A stretch of DNA of 10,564 bases from Amoebophrya sp. AT5.2. Lineage: Eukaryota > Sar > Dinophyceae > Syndiniales > Amoebophryaceae. The notes under the pieces are model-generated. The model ran no database searches, was not told the origin of the DNA, and saw nothing but the letters and a program-made list of their open reading frames with translations. Positions 1 to 7,756 of the stretch are shown here, piece after piece (the first letter of the stretch is position 1; every line of letters starts with the position of its first letter). The translations under genes were made by a program, and so were the position numbers. Where the stretch lies: NCBI GenBank assembly GCA_005223375.1, contig RXOD01006363.1:1-10564 (forward strand). Direction: 5' to 3'.

Positions 1-1800
1 TATGTAAGTCTCTGTGCAGTTCTGAAGCTGAGTAGACTCTGTCGCGTACTCGGAACAACCGCGGGCGAAATGCCCTGATCTAGTTGATGCGATTATTTAT
101 GTGAGACAAGCACACTTCGTTGGTGTATGTCTTGCTATGAGCCTTCACCTTCTGCTTCTCGTAGATTGACCAGTGGCCCACTGATCGGAAGTGTGGTCGG
201 TTCGAGTCATCTTCCACGGCACATTCTAGAGCCATCACATTAAAAGTCTGTGATTGTAGTAAGATCCAGCGGCGCAGCTATACTTACTGTGTTTCGACGT
301 GTAGTGGTCAGCTACTACGCTACAAGACGCATCCGGCATGCAGACATTCATTGTGCGCACGATTTTTAGAATCATATACTGGCACCACGCACCACCTGCT
401 GTAGGCCAATGAATGCTACCAGAATGAATTTATTAGAAATATTAAGTCCTTACTTTGTTCAGTAAAATCAGAGAAAGTTTCGATTTATGGGTGGAGTAAA
501 TGGACAGAAAGAAGCTATTTATTTAAATTATCTATCGATCGAAGTCATATAGACACTGATGCTCTCACACATAGTTCTCGAGACAATAGATGCGGACACC
601 TACGACCCATAGATATAAATAAACTTATTCAGTCTTACAACTCGCTGTACCTGTAGCACGATGGATGAAAGTAAGTCTCCAGATTCAGAGATACAATTGA
701 GGTGCGGCTCCTCTCGCAGGCATTAGCCGCCGTTGCAGAGACAGAGAGATTGTCGCTACCTATCAGGATAAACGAATCATTGATTTACTTACTTTGACTC
801 TAAGTCATCGTCGTTGCGATGCCGATCCGCATGCCAGCGCACGGATCAGGACAGACGCGCGGCCATTTTATCGATCATTTTCGGAAAAACTTGCTATTTT
901 TGCTCGTGCGTTATGTTTCTTGCCTTCATCCCTACCGGACGTCGGCCGATTCAATTGGTCAGAACAACACATCGATTTCGGAAAAAGTCTATCTTTCTAG
1001 CGATCAGGCTCCCGAGGGAGGACATTTCCAAACGCTCTTCATCAGATTTTAACAGCGAATCAATCTTGTAACCAAAACAAAGGCCCTTTTCCGAGCAGTA
1101 CAGAGTCTTCATGTTCCACCGATATCCTTTGAAAAGTTTATCAATCTGCGTGACGCATTGACGCCAATACATCTGATTGGCCGACACATAGAGCAACGAA
1201 AGCAAACGCTTCAACTTGCGACGTCTATTGATTTTTCGGGAATGAATGATCGAAACCACGAGACACACCATGAACGCATCGAAAGAAACTCGTCGCCTGC
1301 TGTGCGAACCCTGTGTGAGGGTTTGCCCGCGTGTGAGGGTTTGCCCGCGTGTGAGGGTTCGCCCGCCTTCGATATTGTGTCAGGAAAGAAGCGCATGCAG
1401 ACGGAGATGGCAGCGCAGGAGAAAAGCTAATGACGTTGATGCATAAAACGAAAACGCATGCGGCGACCAGAGAGAAGCGAAACCACAGCAGCTACTACCA
1501 CAGCGAGAGATGATGGCGCGTCGGCGAGAGAGGGAGTCACAGTCTTGCTCAAAGGGTATGAGAGAGTGAGGCTATTAACTTGTCAGCGCGTCGTGCGCAG
1601 TTCTACGTTTAACAGCAGCGATTGCAGAGTCGACGCGTGTCTGAGGAAGCCAGTTCGTTCCTGTTTTAGTGCAGCCAGATTCGTCCTCGTTTTCCCTAAA
1701 GTCGTCACTTTCTGCAAAGTAAATCGGTTATAGTTAGATAGTGTGTATAGTAAGTTCATTGATTCACTCACTCATACATTGGTTTATGCCTTGAGCTGTG
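1..1800. other. Gene-free or unresolved sequence
   Basis: No frame longer than 60 residues occurs before 794, and those between 794 and 1771 overlap in several frames without codon bias. I found no tRNA, 5S, U-snRNA or spliced-leader gene. The only clear structure is the 18-bp tandem repeat at 1313-1366. The first bases could belong to an intron or leader of a gene upstream of the window, but nothing proves it. Confidence 0.5.
1313..1366. repeat. Three-copy 18-bp tandem repeat
   Basis: GTGTGAGGGTTTGCCCGC occurs at 1313-1330 and 1331-1348 exactly, and at 1349-1366 with one T-to-C change. Each unit contains GGG-TTTG-CCC, able to form a small hairpin. Unit length is a multiple of three, so one + frame reads a repeated CEGLPA, but the surrounding ORF (1158-1430) shows no other coding sign. 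Confidence 0.9.
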
Positions 1801-1912
1801 CTCCTTATTTTATCAGAGCGCAGGCGTAGTGGGAAGGATGAGGCCTCCGTTTGGTTCAGGTTCTGGCGGTCGTCCGCCCGACCAATGAGGGGGGGCTTTG
1901 CTCGCCCCCGCC

Positions 1913-1941
1913 GGCCGGCGCTTCGTACTCGGCCGGCGCTT
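1913..1941. repeat. Direct repeat of GGCCGGCGCTT
   Basis: The 11-mer occurs at 1913-1923 and 1931-1941, 18 bases apart, at the edge of the GC island. It may be a partial tandem duplication. Confidence 0.7.
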
Positions 1942-1978
1942 GCCTGGCCAATTTCTGCAGCCGGATGGGCAACGAAAA

Positions 1979-1994
1979 TGCCGGCGCGCCGGCA
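1979..1994. repeat. 16-bp perfect GC-rich palindrome
   Basis: TGCCGGCGCGCCGGCA equals its own reverse complement. It sits at the start of the first copy of the local duplication that follows. Confidence 0.85.
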
Positions 1995-2090
1995 TCTTCG
2001 GGGGTATTTTCGCAGGCCGCGCTGATGGCGGCGCACCGGCATCATCGGGGATATTTCCGCAGGTAGCAAGTTGCGCAGGCTGATGGCGGT
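1984..2090. repeat. Imperfect tandem duplication (about 50-57 bp per copy)
   Basis: Copy one runs from GGCGCGCCGGCATCTTCGGGG to GCTGATGGCGG at about 2030. Copy two runs from GGCGCACCGGCATCATCGGG to GCTGATGGCGG at about 2088 and has a few extra bases before the end. In translation both can read GAPASSG-(V/I)-F, but in different frames (copy one with the ATG at 1965). Confidence 0.65.
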
Positions 2091-2430
2091 CCTGAAGGAG
2101 CTGGAGGACAAGTACGGCATCAAGTCCCTGCGCAAGAAGCACGCTACGGCCGAAGCCGAAGGGGCTCCCTGCCAAAGTGGCACAATAACAACAACAGCGC
2201 AAGCGCAGAGCTACCCTATAACTGCCGACAGATATCTGGCACCTCTGCGCGTTTTCAAGTACGCCAGTGCCGGCGGAGGGGCGATGGGGTACGGAAGGGA
2301 CGGCAAGTGCTTCGCGTGCGGTAATGGGAGCCGCCGCACGTCTACTTATGCGAGGGGGGTAGGTTTCTCTTGGCGCGGCCAATGTAGTGGGGGGCGTGCG
2401 TTGTCGCGTCTCGGGTCTTGGTCTTGGTGA
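2071..2430 (+). pseudogene. Coding-like stretch in the GC island; exon or gene remnant
   Basis: This frame is open from a TGA at 2023-2025 to TGA 2428-2430. The first 27 or so codons from 2071 nearly all end in G or C and read as a charged helix: LRRLMAVLKELEDKYGIKSL, followed by RKKHATAEAE. ATG 2083 is the natural start if this is a 5' end. After about 2170 the codon bias fades (CAA AGT GGC ACA ATA ACA) and the peptide becomes Gly/Ser/Arg-rich, so the exon may end there. A short Cys-x2-Cys (CFAC) near 2310 is not enough to call a zinc knuckle. I recognise no family. The opposite strand has a longer open frame but without this codon bias. Type is uncertain: a real exon of an unresolved gene is equally possible. 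Confidence 0.3.
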
Positions 2431-2778
2431 ATCGCGTGCGGCGGCGTGTGCTGCTTTAGCGGCTCGCTGTAATTGGCTTTGGCTGGTCTGTCTATTATTT
2501 ATTAGTTTCTGCTTGCCATGTCGGGGGGAAGCAAGCGACTCCACTTAGGGCAGTGGATCGGAGGGACCGAGGTCGCCCCGGCGCCGTGCGTCTCGCCACA
2601 GCATACATAGTGTCTTGGTTGGTTTGGAGTTTAGGGCGTGAGATTTGTACTCCGATGCCACTCCGCCTAGGTTGTCGACATCGTCCGCGCGCATAGATAG
2701 AAAGGCCGGCAAAACAGGGATTCCTCTTGCCTCCCCTCTAATGCAGTTCGCGCCGGAGAAGGGCCAGCAGATGCGAAC

Positions 2779-3179
2779 ATGAGTAACTTGCTGGAGTCTT
2801 GTGCCACCGCAAAGCGCAAAAGCGAGACCAGCACCTCCGCGCATGGGTGCGGAAATGACGAACAACCGTCGCAGCTCGACAGCGATGGGAGAAATGGCGC
2901 CGCGCGCCATGTGTGCGGGGACAACGACGCGCCGACGAGGAGGAGGACGACGACGACGACCCGCGCCCGAAGACGCTGCGGCCGGATCCTTTTAGATTTT
3001 TAGACTTTCAAAATCTTAAGGAATCTGCAGGAATGAGGAACGAAGTGAAAGGCTTAGGTTGCTGGCCCCGCAGCGGCAGCGATCGCCGCCAGGCAGGTGG
3101 TTTTGCTCGGTTTCGTGCGACGCGAGGCGGGCGGCAGAAACGCAACCAAATTCAGCGATTGCGACTGAATGCGCATTAG
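2779..3179 (+). pseudogene. Coding-like stretch that changes frame; possible broken gene
   Basis: From ATG 2779 one frame gives 74 residues (MSNLLESCATAKRKSETSTS and onward, TAG at 3001) with good codon bias up to about 2930. Past that point a different frame carries the bias, with an acidic run EEEDDDDD from (GAG)3(GAC)5 at 2937-2960, then PRPKTLRPDPFRFL, open to TAG 3177. The two halves together would make one Ser/Asp-rich, disordered protein with a one- or two-base shift between them. This could be a frameshifted pseudogene, an unseen splice, or chance in GC-rich repeats. No domain is recognised. Confidence 0.22.
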
Positions 3180-4766
3180 ATTTAGATTTTTCGGGCCGCA
3201 TGGGCTGCCGCGTTGCGCCTGCGTAAGACCCTGGATCAAAGAAACAAATACAAGATCCGTGGCTTAGTTGCGGACGCACTGGATCAGCATGATGAAAGAG
3301 CGACTCACTTTTGCGCGCGGCTTCGGACAGCAGACAGTCCTAGGCCAGCGCGCTGGGTTTGGCGCCGGGTCCTCGGTTGATCCGGCCGCCTGTGAATGCT
3401 CCCTCGTCAAGAGGTAGAGGCAGACGTTAGATTGATAGATTGAAAGAGCGATGTTACGGAAAACCCAGCGGCTACGGAAAGATAGTCTCATTGATTGCCC
3501 GACCAAAAGTCTCTGTTTCCAATGGATGCGCGTTCTCGTCTTCAAATTTGAAACCTTTTCGTGGAATTGGCAACAAGTCTGGTGTTGGCAGGCGTTTCTT
3601 CTGGTGGTCCTCTTGATTTTGATCAATTCTAAACTACTAATTCAAAATCAATCCAGATTGATTATCAATTGTGCATTTGGTCTGAAGAAAGTCCGCGAGT
3701 CAGTGCCCAGGTCAAACATGCTGAACTCACGATCAGCCTCTGCGTGCTGCTGCTGTACCCTGAAGACATCTCTGAAAAGCGGTGGCTCGATCTCGTATCA
3801 TTCTCTGTCTCCATCGCTGTCAGACTCGATCACCGATGGCACATGAACATGAACGGAAATCGCAACAAAGGAAGACAAAATTGGTAGCGGCGCAAAACAG
3901 TTGTCTCTGCTCCAAAGATCCACGGATGTCGGAACACAGATCCTCTCTGGTCTACAGATCCTTTCAGTTTTCTGACGATAGTCGTCGGCTCTGCTGTCGC
4001 AAATGTCGAACGGCTTACGGGAATAAGAGAATTCGCGCGTCGCGTGTTGAGTTGTGCACCAGAGTGATGATCGGGCCAAATCGTCAAACTTTTACCGGAA
4101 TTGGCCACGGTTCTGGCGGGTCGGGCCGTTGGGGCGATGCAGCTACATGTAAGTACCACAATGAATCAATCAATCAGACCACATATCGGGGGGGTGCGCA
4201 TCCCAGCCACGCACAGCAGACAGGTTTGCGTTGACTAACTTTAAGTTACTTAAAAGCTGCACGCCATACAGTAGTTGCGATATAGTTGGGATACCAGTAA
4301 CGTGCAAGGTGATTCAGCCTTAACAACTACAAATTGTAATTGTCAGCTCAGTCTTATGTCAGCTGGGATTGAAAACGAAAGAGCTCGCGGGCAGCCGCTG
4401 CTGCTGTGCAATTATCCGGCCATCCTTAAGAACAATCGCTTCAGAAACTGGTGCGTAGTCTTTTGATTTTTTTTTGTAGCTGCCATCATCTATTACTATT
4501 GACTAGCATGAGGATCATCATGCGGTTGCGTTCGGGATGCCCCCCTTCCGAGACAAGTATCAATCTATAATCAGTAGCGCTGAACAAGATTTTATCATAG
4601 TCATACGCATACCACGTCTGTAGTACTTGCGTAGATGCTCACGTGCTTTCGCATTTGGATCTCAAAAGTACATGGCTGGATGCTCATGCTATCAAGCCTG
4701 TGAAACGCAACTGTTAGTTTTCATCTGCCGCAAGCAAGTTGTCTTCGTGTAGTCGTGCTACAAGAA
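3180..4766. other. Gene-free or unresolved sequence between island and gene cluster
   Basis: Several frames of 60-150 codons overlap on both strands (for example 3451-3846 and 3782-4234), with Ser/Arg/Cys-rich translations, no GC third-position bias and no domain. A strong donor-like GTAAGT lies at 4149, a 12-bp palindrome CCAGCGCGCTGG at 3345-3356, and the inverted-repeat cluster at 3613-3669. Short exons could be hidden here. Confidence 0.45.
3613..3669. repeat. AT-rich inverted-repeat cluster
   Basis: TTGATTTTGA at 3613-3622 is exactly complementary to TCAAAATCAA at 3642-3651 (19-base loop). Right after it ATTGAT-T-ATCAAT at 3657-3669 is a 13-base near-perfect palindrome. No ORF of credible coding quality overlaps. 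It may be part of a small foldback element or simple AT-rich sequence. Confidence 0.5.
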
Positions 4767-4847
4767 ATGCAGCAGCTGGAGGAGTACATGAGTACGTTGA
4801 GCTCAGATACGACTAGAGGGGTTCAGCCCGAACTGTGCCCCGACTGA
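4767..4847 (+). CDS. Very short ORF with coding-like codons, 26 residues
   Basis: ATG 4767 reads MQQLEEYMSTLSSDTTRGVQ and then PELCPD before TGA 4845. The first codons (CAG CAG CTG GAG GAG TAC) match the GC-rich third-position habit of the real exons, and the peptide would be helical. The frame stays open upstream of the ATG for several codons, so this might be an exon rather than a complete gene. Support is weak because of its length. Confidence 0.15.
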   Translation: MQQLEEYMSTLSSDTTRGVQPELCPD

Positions 4848-4941
4848 CTCGAGGCGTCTCTGAAATGCCAGTTTAAAAACATTTTTCAAGAACGAAGAAA
4901 TGCATGTGCGACTGATCGGTTTGGGCTCAAGATATTATATC

Positions 4942-5142
4942 ATGAGCGCCGGCCCAGATGAACGCAACAGCACCGTGTTTGAAAGTTTCCTAGAGCTTCT
5001 CTTCCCGGAGCCGCGTCTGAGAGTTGAAGGAGAGGCTAGAGGAAGCACCTCCTCTCGAAGTGTCGTCGGAGAGTTTCCCGTCGCGCCCGAGCTGCAGTTG
5101 AAGACACGTACCAGCACAGTACCACTTCTGCTTCCAGTGTAG
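4942..5142 (+). CDS. Candidate small protein, 66 residues, uncertain
   Basis: ATG 4942 opens a frame to TAG 5140-5142 with reasonable codon use (AGC GCC GGC at the start; CCC GTC GCG CCC GAG CTG CAG later). An upstream in-frame ATG lies at 4900. The peptide (MSAGPDERNSTVFESFLELL, then a Ser/Arg/Glu-rich part and a Leu/Val-rich end) matches nothing I know. It ends 96 bases before the next start at 5239, so it could be a separate short gene, a 5' exon, or an upstream ORF in that gene's leader. Eleven bases upstream of the ATG sits TTTGGGCTCAAG, which resembles the end of the dinoflagellate spliced leader. Confidence 0.3.
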   Translation: MSAGPDERNSTVFESFLELLFPEPRLRVEGEARGSTSSRSVVGEFPVAPELQLKTRTSTVPLLLPV

Positions 5143-5238
5143 AGTAAAGCAAGCTGTTGTAGTGGTGGTGGATGAGCAAGCCGAGATAGAAGTAGGTACA
5201 TAGACAATTACAAGAACATCAAATAGCGTATAGAAAGG

Positions 5239-5634
5239 ATGTCTTCGCCCAAGCGGGCGAAGATCGGCACGCTTCGGGAGGCGCCGTCGCTTTCCGAGCT
5301 CTTCGACCGGCGGGCGCGCACGCAGGACATGTGGGGCAAGGAGCCGATCGAGTACCAGCGGCTGTTTGATGTCGAGCAGAACACGCTGAAGCACCGGGAG
5401 TCTGGCCTGCAGGTGTGGCGCGGTTTCGCGGACCTGGTGAACCGAACCGATAAGCGATACCCCGACAGTCGCGACAACGTGTGCGTCTTCTTCTGGACGA
5501 GCAAAGCGGACCTCCCCAAATGGCTCAAAGTGGGACAGAATAACGCGATCTGGAGCGACATCCTGCTGAAGTTGTGCAAGGTGCACAAAGAGGAAGTCAT
5601 GGACGACGAAGGGGAGATGGTGCTTTTTATGTAG
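5239..5634 (+). CDS. Hypothetical protein, 131 residues, unrecognised
   Basis: The single open frame runs from ATG 5239 to TAG 5632-5634, with GC-rich third positions over most of its length, as in the other genes here. An in-frame TAG at 5224-5226 supports this start. The N-terminus is basic (SPKRAKIG), followed by a charged helical stretch (residues about 13-60), a hydrophobic strand with Trp (VCVFFW, about 82-87), and a Trp-Leu segment ending in GQNN (about 96-102). The C-terminus is acidic (MDDEGEM). No signal peptide or membrane segment is visible, so a soluble protein is likely. I do not recognise the family. A loose resemblance to ESCRT-II Vps25 (spacing of Trp residues, GQNN, HKEE, hydrophobic end) is only a hint. 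An alternative model ends exon 1 at 5619 and joins 5717-5758, replacing the last five residues with a lysine-rich tail ending GSAC. The unspliced form is simpler; which is used is open. Confidence 0.7.
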   Translation: MSSPKRAKIGTLREAPSLSELFDRRARTQDMWGKEPIEYQRLFDVEQNTLKHRESGLQVWRGFADLVNRTDKRYPDSRDNVCVFFWTSKADLPKWLKVGQNNAIWSDILLKLCKVHKEEVMDDEGEMVLFM

Positions 5635-5716
5635 TTACGGGACATAGTTTTGGTTGTAGTTGTGTAGTTGCGCGCGCACCTAAGATAGACTCGACGTGTT
5701 CGTATCTGCGCTGCAG
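5620..5716 (+). other. Possible phase-0 intron at the 3' end of the 5239 gene
   Basis: A GT at 5620 (gagatg|gtgctt) and an AG at 5715-5716 (gctgcag|gaagcg) would remove 97 bases of T-rich sequence containing the in-frame TAG at 5632. The phase matches: the downstream exon 5717-5758 reads EANKRKPKKGSAC and then TGA. The donor hexamer is weak, and unlike the other introns here this one is phase 0, so it is an alternative only. Confidence 0.3.
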
Positions 5717-5951
5717 GAAGCGAACAAGCGAAAGCCAAAGAAAGGAAGTGCCTGTTGACCTGAGGGGACCGCAACTGAAGACGTGCGGATTACACAGACG
5801 GGCACTCCCCCGCCATTGATTGTCATTGATTCATAGCCTCGACAAATAACTGCACACTTAACTAAAACGACAACATCAGAGCGCGACGCTGCCGGCCGCG
5901 GGAGGCGCACAGAAAAAATCGCACGAGTCCAGCACCACGACGAAAGCGTCA

Positions 5952-6973
5952 ATGAGTTCGCTGCAGAGTGCAACGTCCAGCTTGGGAGAAATGGGCGGGG
6001 GTGAAGCGAAGCACTTTCTTTGCGAGTTTCTGTCTCTGGAGCCAGAGGAAATTCACCAGATGGCGATCAAGAACGACGTACGGCCCTTCAACGACAAAGA
6101 GGGATACGCGCATCCAAGTACTTATACTACTTCAGAAAGTAGTCGATACGATGATTCTGCTCTGACTCATTGATTTCCCAAAACCAGTACTCGCACTGCA
6201 CGTGCACTATACTAAACGCACTCACCCTACGTCTACCGCAGCCAAAGTGCAGCTGGTGGAGCTGATGACAGGACGGGCGTATCGGGACTGCCTTCGCGAC
6301 GGCAGCGTCGCGCAGTTCGAAATCGCAATTCCCGTCTACGTGCCGGCGAAGATGCTGACGCGGAGCCGGGACGGCTACGGATCGGCGAAGTTTCCGCACA
6401 TCCTGAATATCGCCATCAGCGAGTACGACCCGTTTCCAACAACGTTTTGGAACGACCGCCTGGTGGACGCGGCCGCAGCCGGAGACCCCGCGAAACTCAC
6501 CCTGTGCTTCGAGAAAGGTAAAGGAGCGTTGAATTGTACGTTGATTCTGCTTGTTCAGCTTGTGGTCATGATTTTTCGTGTCTCTGTTTCTCTCGTGGCA
6601 GGCACCGTCGACAGACCAATCATTGCATTACTACCTACGGCGATACCCATACCCAGGCGCCAGTCTGAACCACCAGGACTGCAGAGGGTGGACTGCGCTG
6701 CACGCCGTGGCCAACATTTTGCATGACCGGGCGTTTCGGGACGGCAATCGAAAGAAGCAGGTGCTGGACATTCTGCTGCCGCGAAAGCCAAACATGCACA
6801 TCCGGACGCTGCGGGGGGAATTGGCCGTCGACCTCGCCGAATTCCGGGGCTTCGCTCTTTGCGCGGACGTCCTGCGGTCGGAGTACCACGTACCAATAAA
6901 GGACGCCGAAATCCTCCACAAAACGCCTGACGCGCCACTCGCCGTGGCGCTACGAGAAAGATTGTTGTTCTGA
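5952..6973 (+). CDS. Ankyrin-repeat protein, three exons, 252 residues
   Basis: The model joins 5952-6117, 6242-6517 and 6657-6973, which is 759 bases including TGA 6971-6973. Ankyrin repeats are helix-turn-helix protein-binding units; the partner is unknown. Residues about 126-152 form one repeat (DRLVDAAAAGD, then CFEKGASLN). The next, 153-201, has the RGWTALHAVAN core followed by an inserted charged loop (HDRAFRDGNRKKQ) and a second helix VLDILL. A third, weaker repeat is ELAVDLAEFRG at 202-212 plus ALCADVLRS. Residues 1-125 match nothing I know; they include a Gly/Ser-rich start and a helical LEPEEIHQMAIKND segment. The join KG|ASLN across intron 2 is the main reason for choosing the acceptor at 6656, since it restores the standard repeat consensus. 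No membrane segment or signal peptide is seen. The family is well supported; the biological role is not known. Confidence 0.82.
6118..6241 (+). other. Intron 1 of the ankyrin gene (GT-AG, phase 1, 124 bases)
   Basis: The donor is GTACTT after CCAA and the acceptor is ACCGCAG. Removal skips in-frame TGA 6171 and joins HP|T|KVQLVELM in phase 1. The intron contains a 7-bp stem (6126-6132 with 6137-6143, four-base loop) close to the donor and a 10-bp palindrome TGCACGTGCA at 6197-6206. The donor is not close to GTRAGT, but the frame and coding pattern on both sides require an intron here. Confidence 0.7.
6518..6656 (+). other. Intron 2 of the ankyrin gene (GT-AG, phase 1, 139 bases)
   Basis: The donor is AAAG|GTAAAG and the acceptor is ACCCAG|GCG. 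The split codon G|GC gives glycine and restores FEKGASLNHQD, a typical ankyrin junction. AGG occurs at both exon-intron borders. A nearer CAG at 6599-6601 with a better pyrimidine-rich lead-in would shift the frame and end at TGA 6727-6729, so it is not the functional choice for the full protein. Confidence 0.85.
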
Positions 6974-7756
6974 GATCGATCGACATCATGACAACGGAAC
7001 ACTCGTGCTTTCATCATACACTGTCTGACTTGAAGAGGGGCTCAATCAATACCGACACTCATCATTCTGATCGTGAGAAAGTAGGTTTTCACGCACATTT
7101 TGGCTGCAAACGGACAACATCCGGTCACGCAGACATTCATGCATTCTGCTGGTTGTTGTAGGAAATGCCAGTGCAGCTGAAGCGCGAACGCTTCTGCACA
7201 GCATAGCAACTTGATTTTGCGCGACTCGCATGTACATCTGAATCGATTTTGGAAACGCACAACAAGGTAGTGGAGCTGGATACTGTAAAAAATCGATGTG
7301 CGGTGCGGCAAGAACAAACGATAAAAGGCCGATGACCGCAAGATGGTTCATGTCATCGGGGTATTTTCGTAAACCGTGCTTTGTTCAAAAATCGCTCTCC
7401 CGCATGAGGATCCAAGTAAGTGCCGCCTGGCGAGTTATTGCTAGCGAGAGTCGAGGTTAACTTTGGCATTGATGTGTTAGAAGCATTTCTGCAGCGTCTT
7501 GATATGGATTGTCTAAAAGTAATTAATAGTAAACAGACCATTGCAAGACCCCAGGAGGGCCTACGGCCCGAAAGCATGATCGGATGAATTTTGCCCCCCT
7601 AGATGTCGAAATTAAGACCAAGACGGGGGCTCGCGATTAGCGCTGAGCGAGTTCCGTCACGCATAGACTTTTGTTCATGGTCGTTTATACATCGCCTGCT
7701 AAATGATCGGATTCGGAGCCGCTGTCGCATATCATAGCTCATAAATAAGGTTAAGG
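6974..7756. other. Spacer between the ankyrin and SNARE genes (783 bases)
   Basis: The sequence is AT-richer than the exons, with only biasless minus-strand frames (7042-7351, 7353-7577). It should contain the 3' end of the ankyrin transcript and the 5' leader of the SNARE transcript. I see no canonical AATAAA signal, repeat or RNA gene. Confidence 0.5.

Noticed and set aside
190..215. tRNA-like GGTTCGAGTC
   Set aside because: The five bases on either side cannot form a T stem, and no acceptor or anticodon arm can be drawn around it.
661..726. Short ORF MDESKSPDSEIQLRCGSSRRH with an internal GTAAGT
   Set aside because: Only 21 codons, no bias, no partner exon found.
951..1271. Minus-strand frame of 106 codons
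   Set aside because: No coding bias or domain; it overlaps equally poor + strand frames.
1813..2544. Minus-strand open frame of 243 codons
   Set aside because: It is Arg/Pro/Ala-rich with no domain, lies opposite the coding-biased + strand stretch at 2071, and open frames of this kind are expected in GC-rich DNA.
3451..4234. Plus-strand frames of 131 and 150 codons
   Set aside because: No codon bias, Ser/Cys/Arg-rich translation, mutually overlapping in different frames, no recognisable domain.
5208..5774. Minus-strand frame of 188 codons opposite the 5239 gene (also 4990-5586)
   Set aside because: Antisense shadow: third-position bias and the sensible peptide are on the + strand.
6555..7017. 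Minus-strand frames of 94-144 codons opposite ankyrin exon 3
   Set aside because: Shadows of the ankyrin exon.
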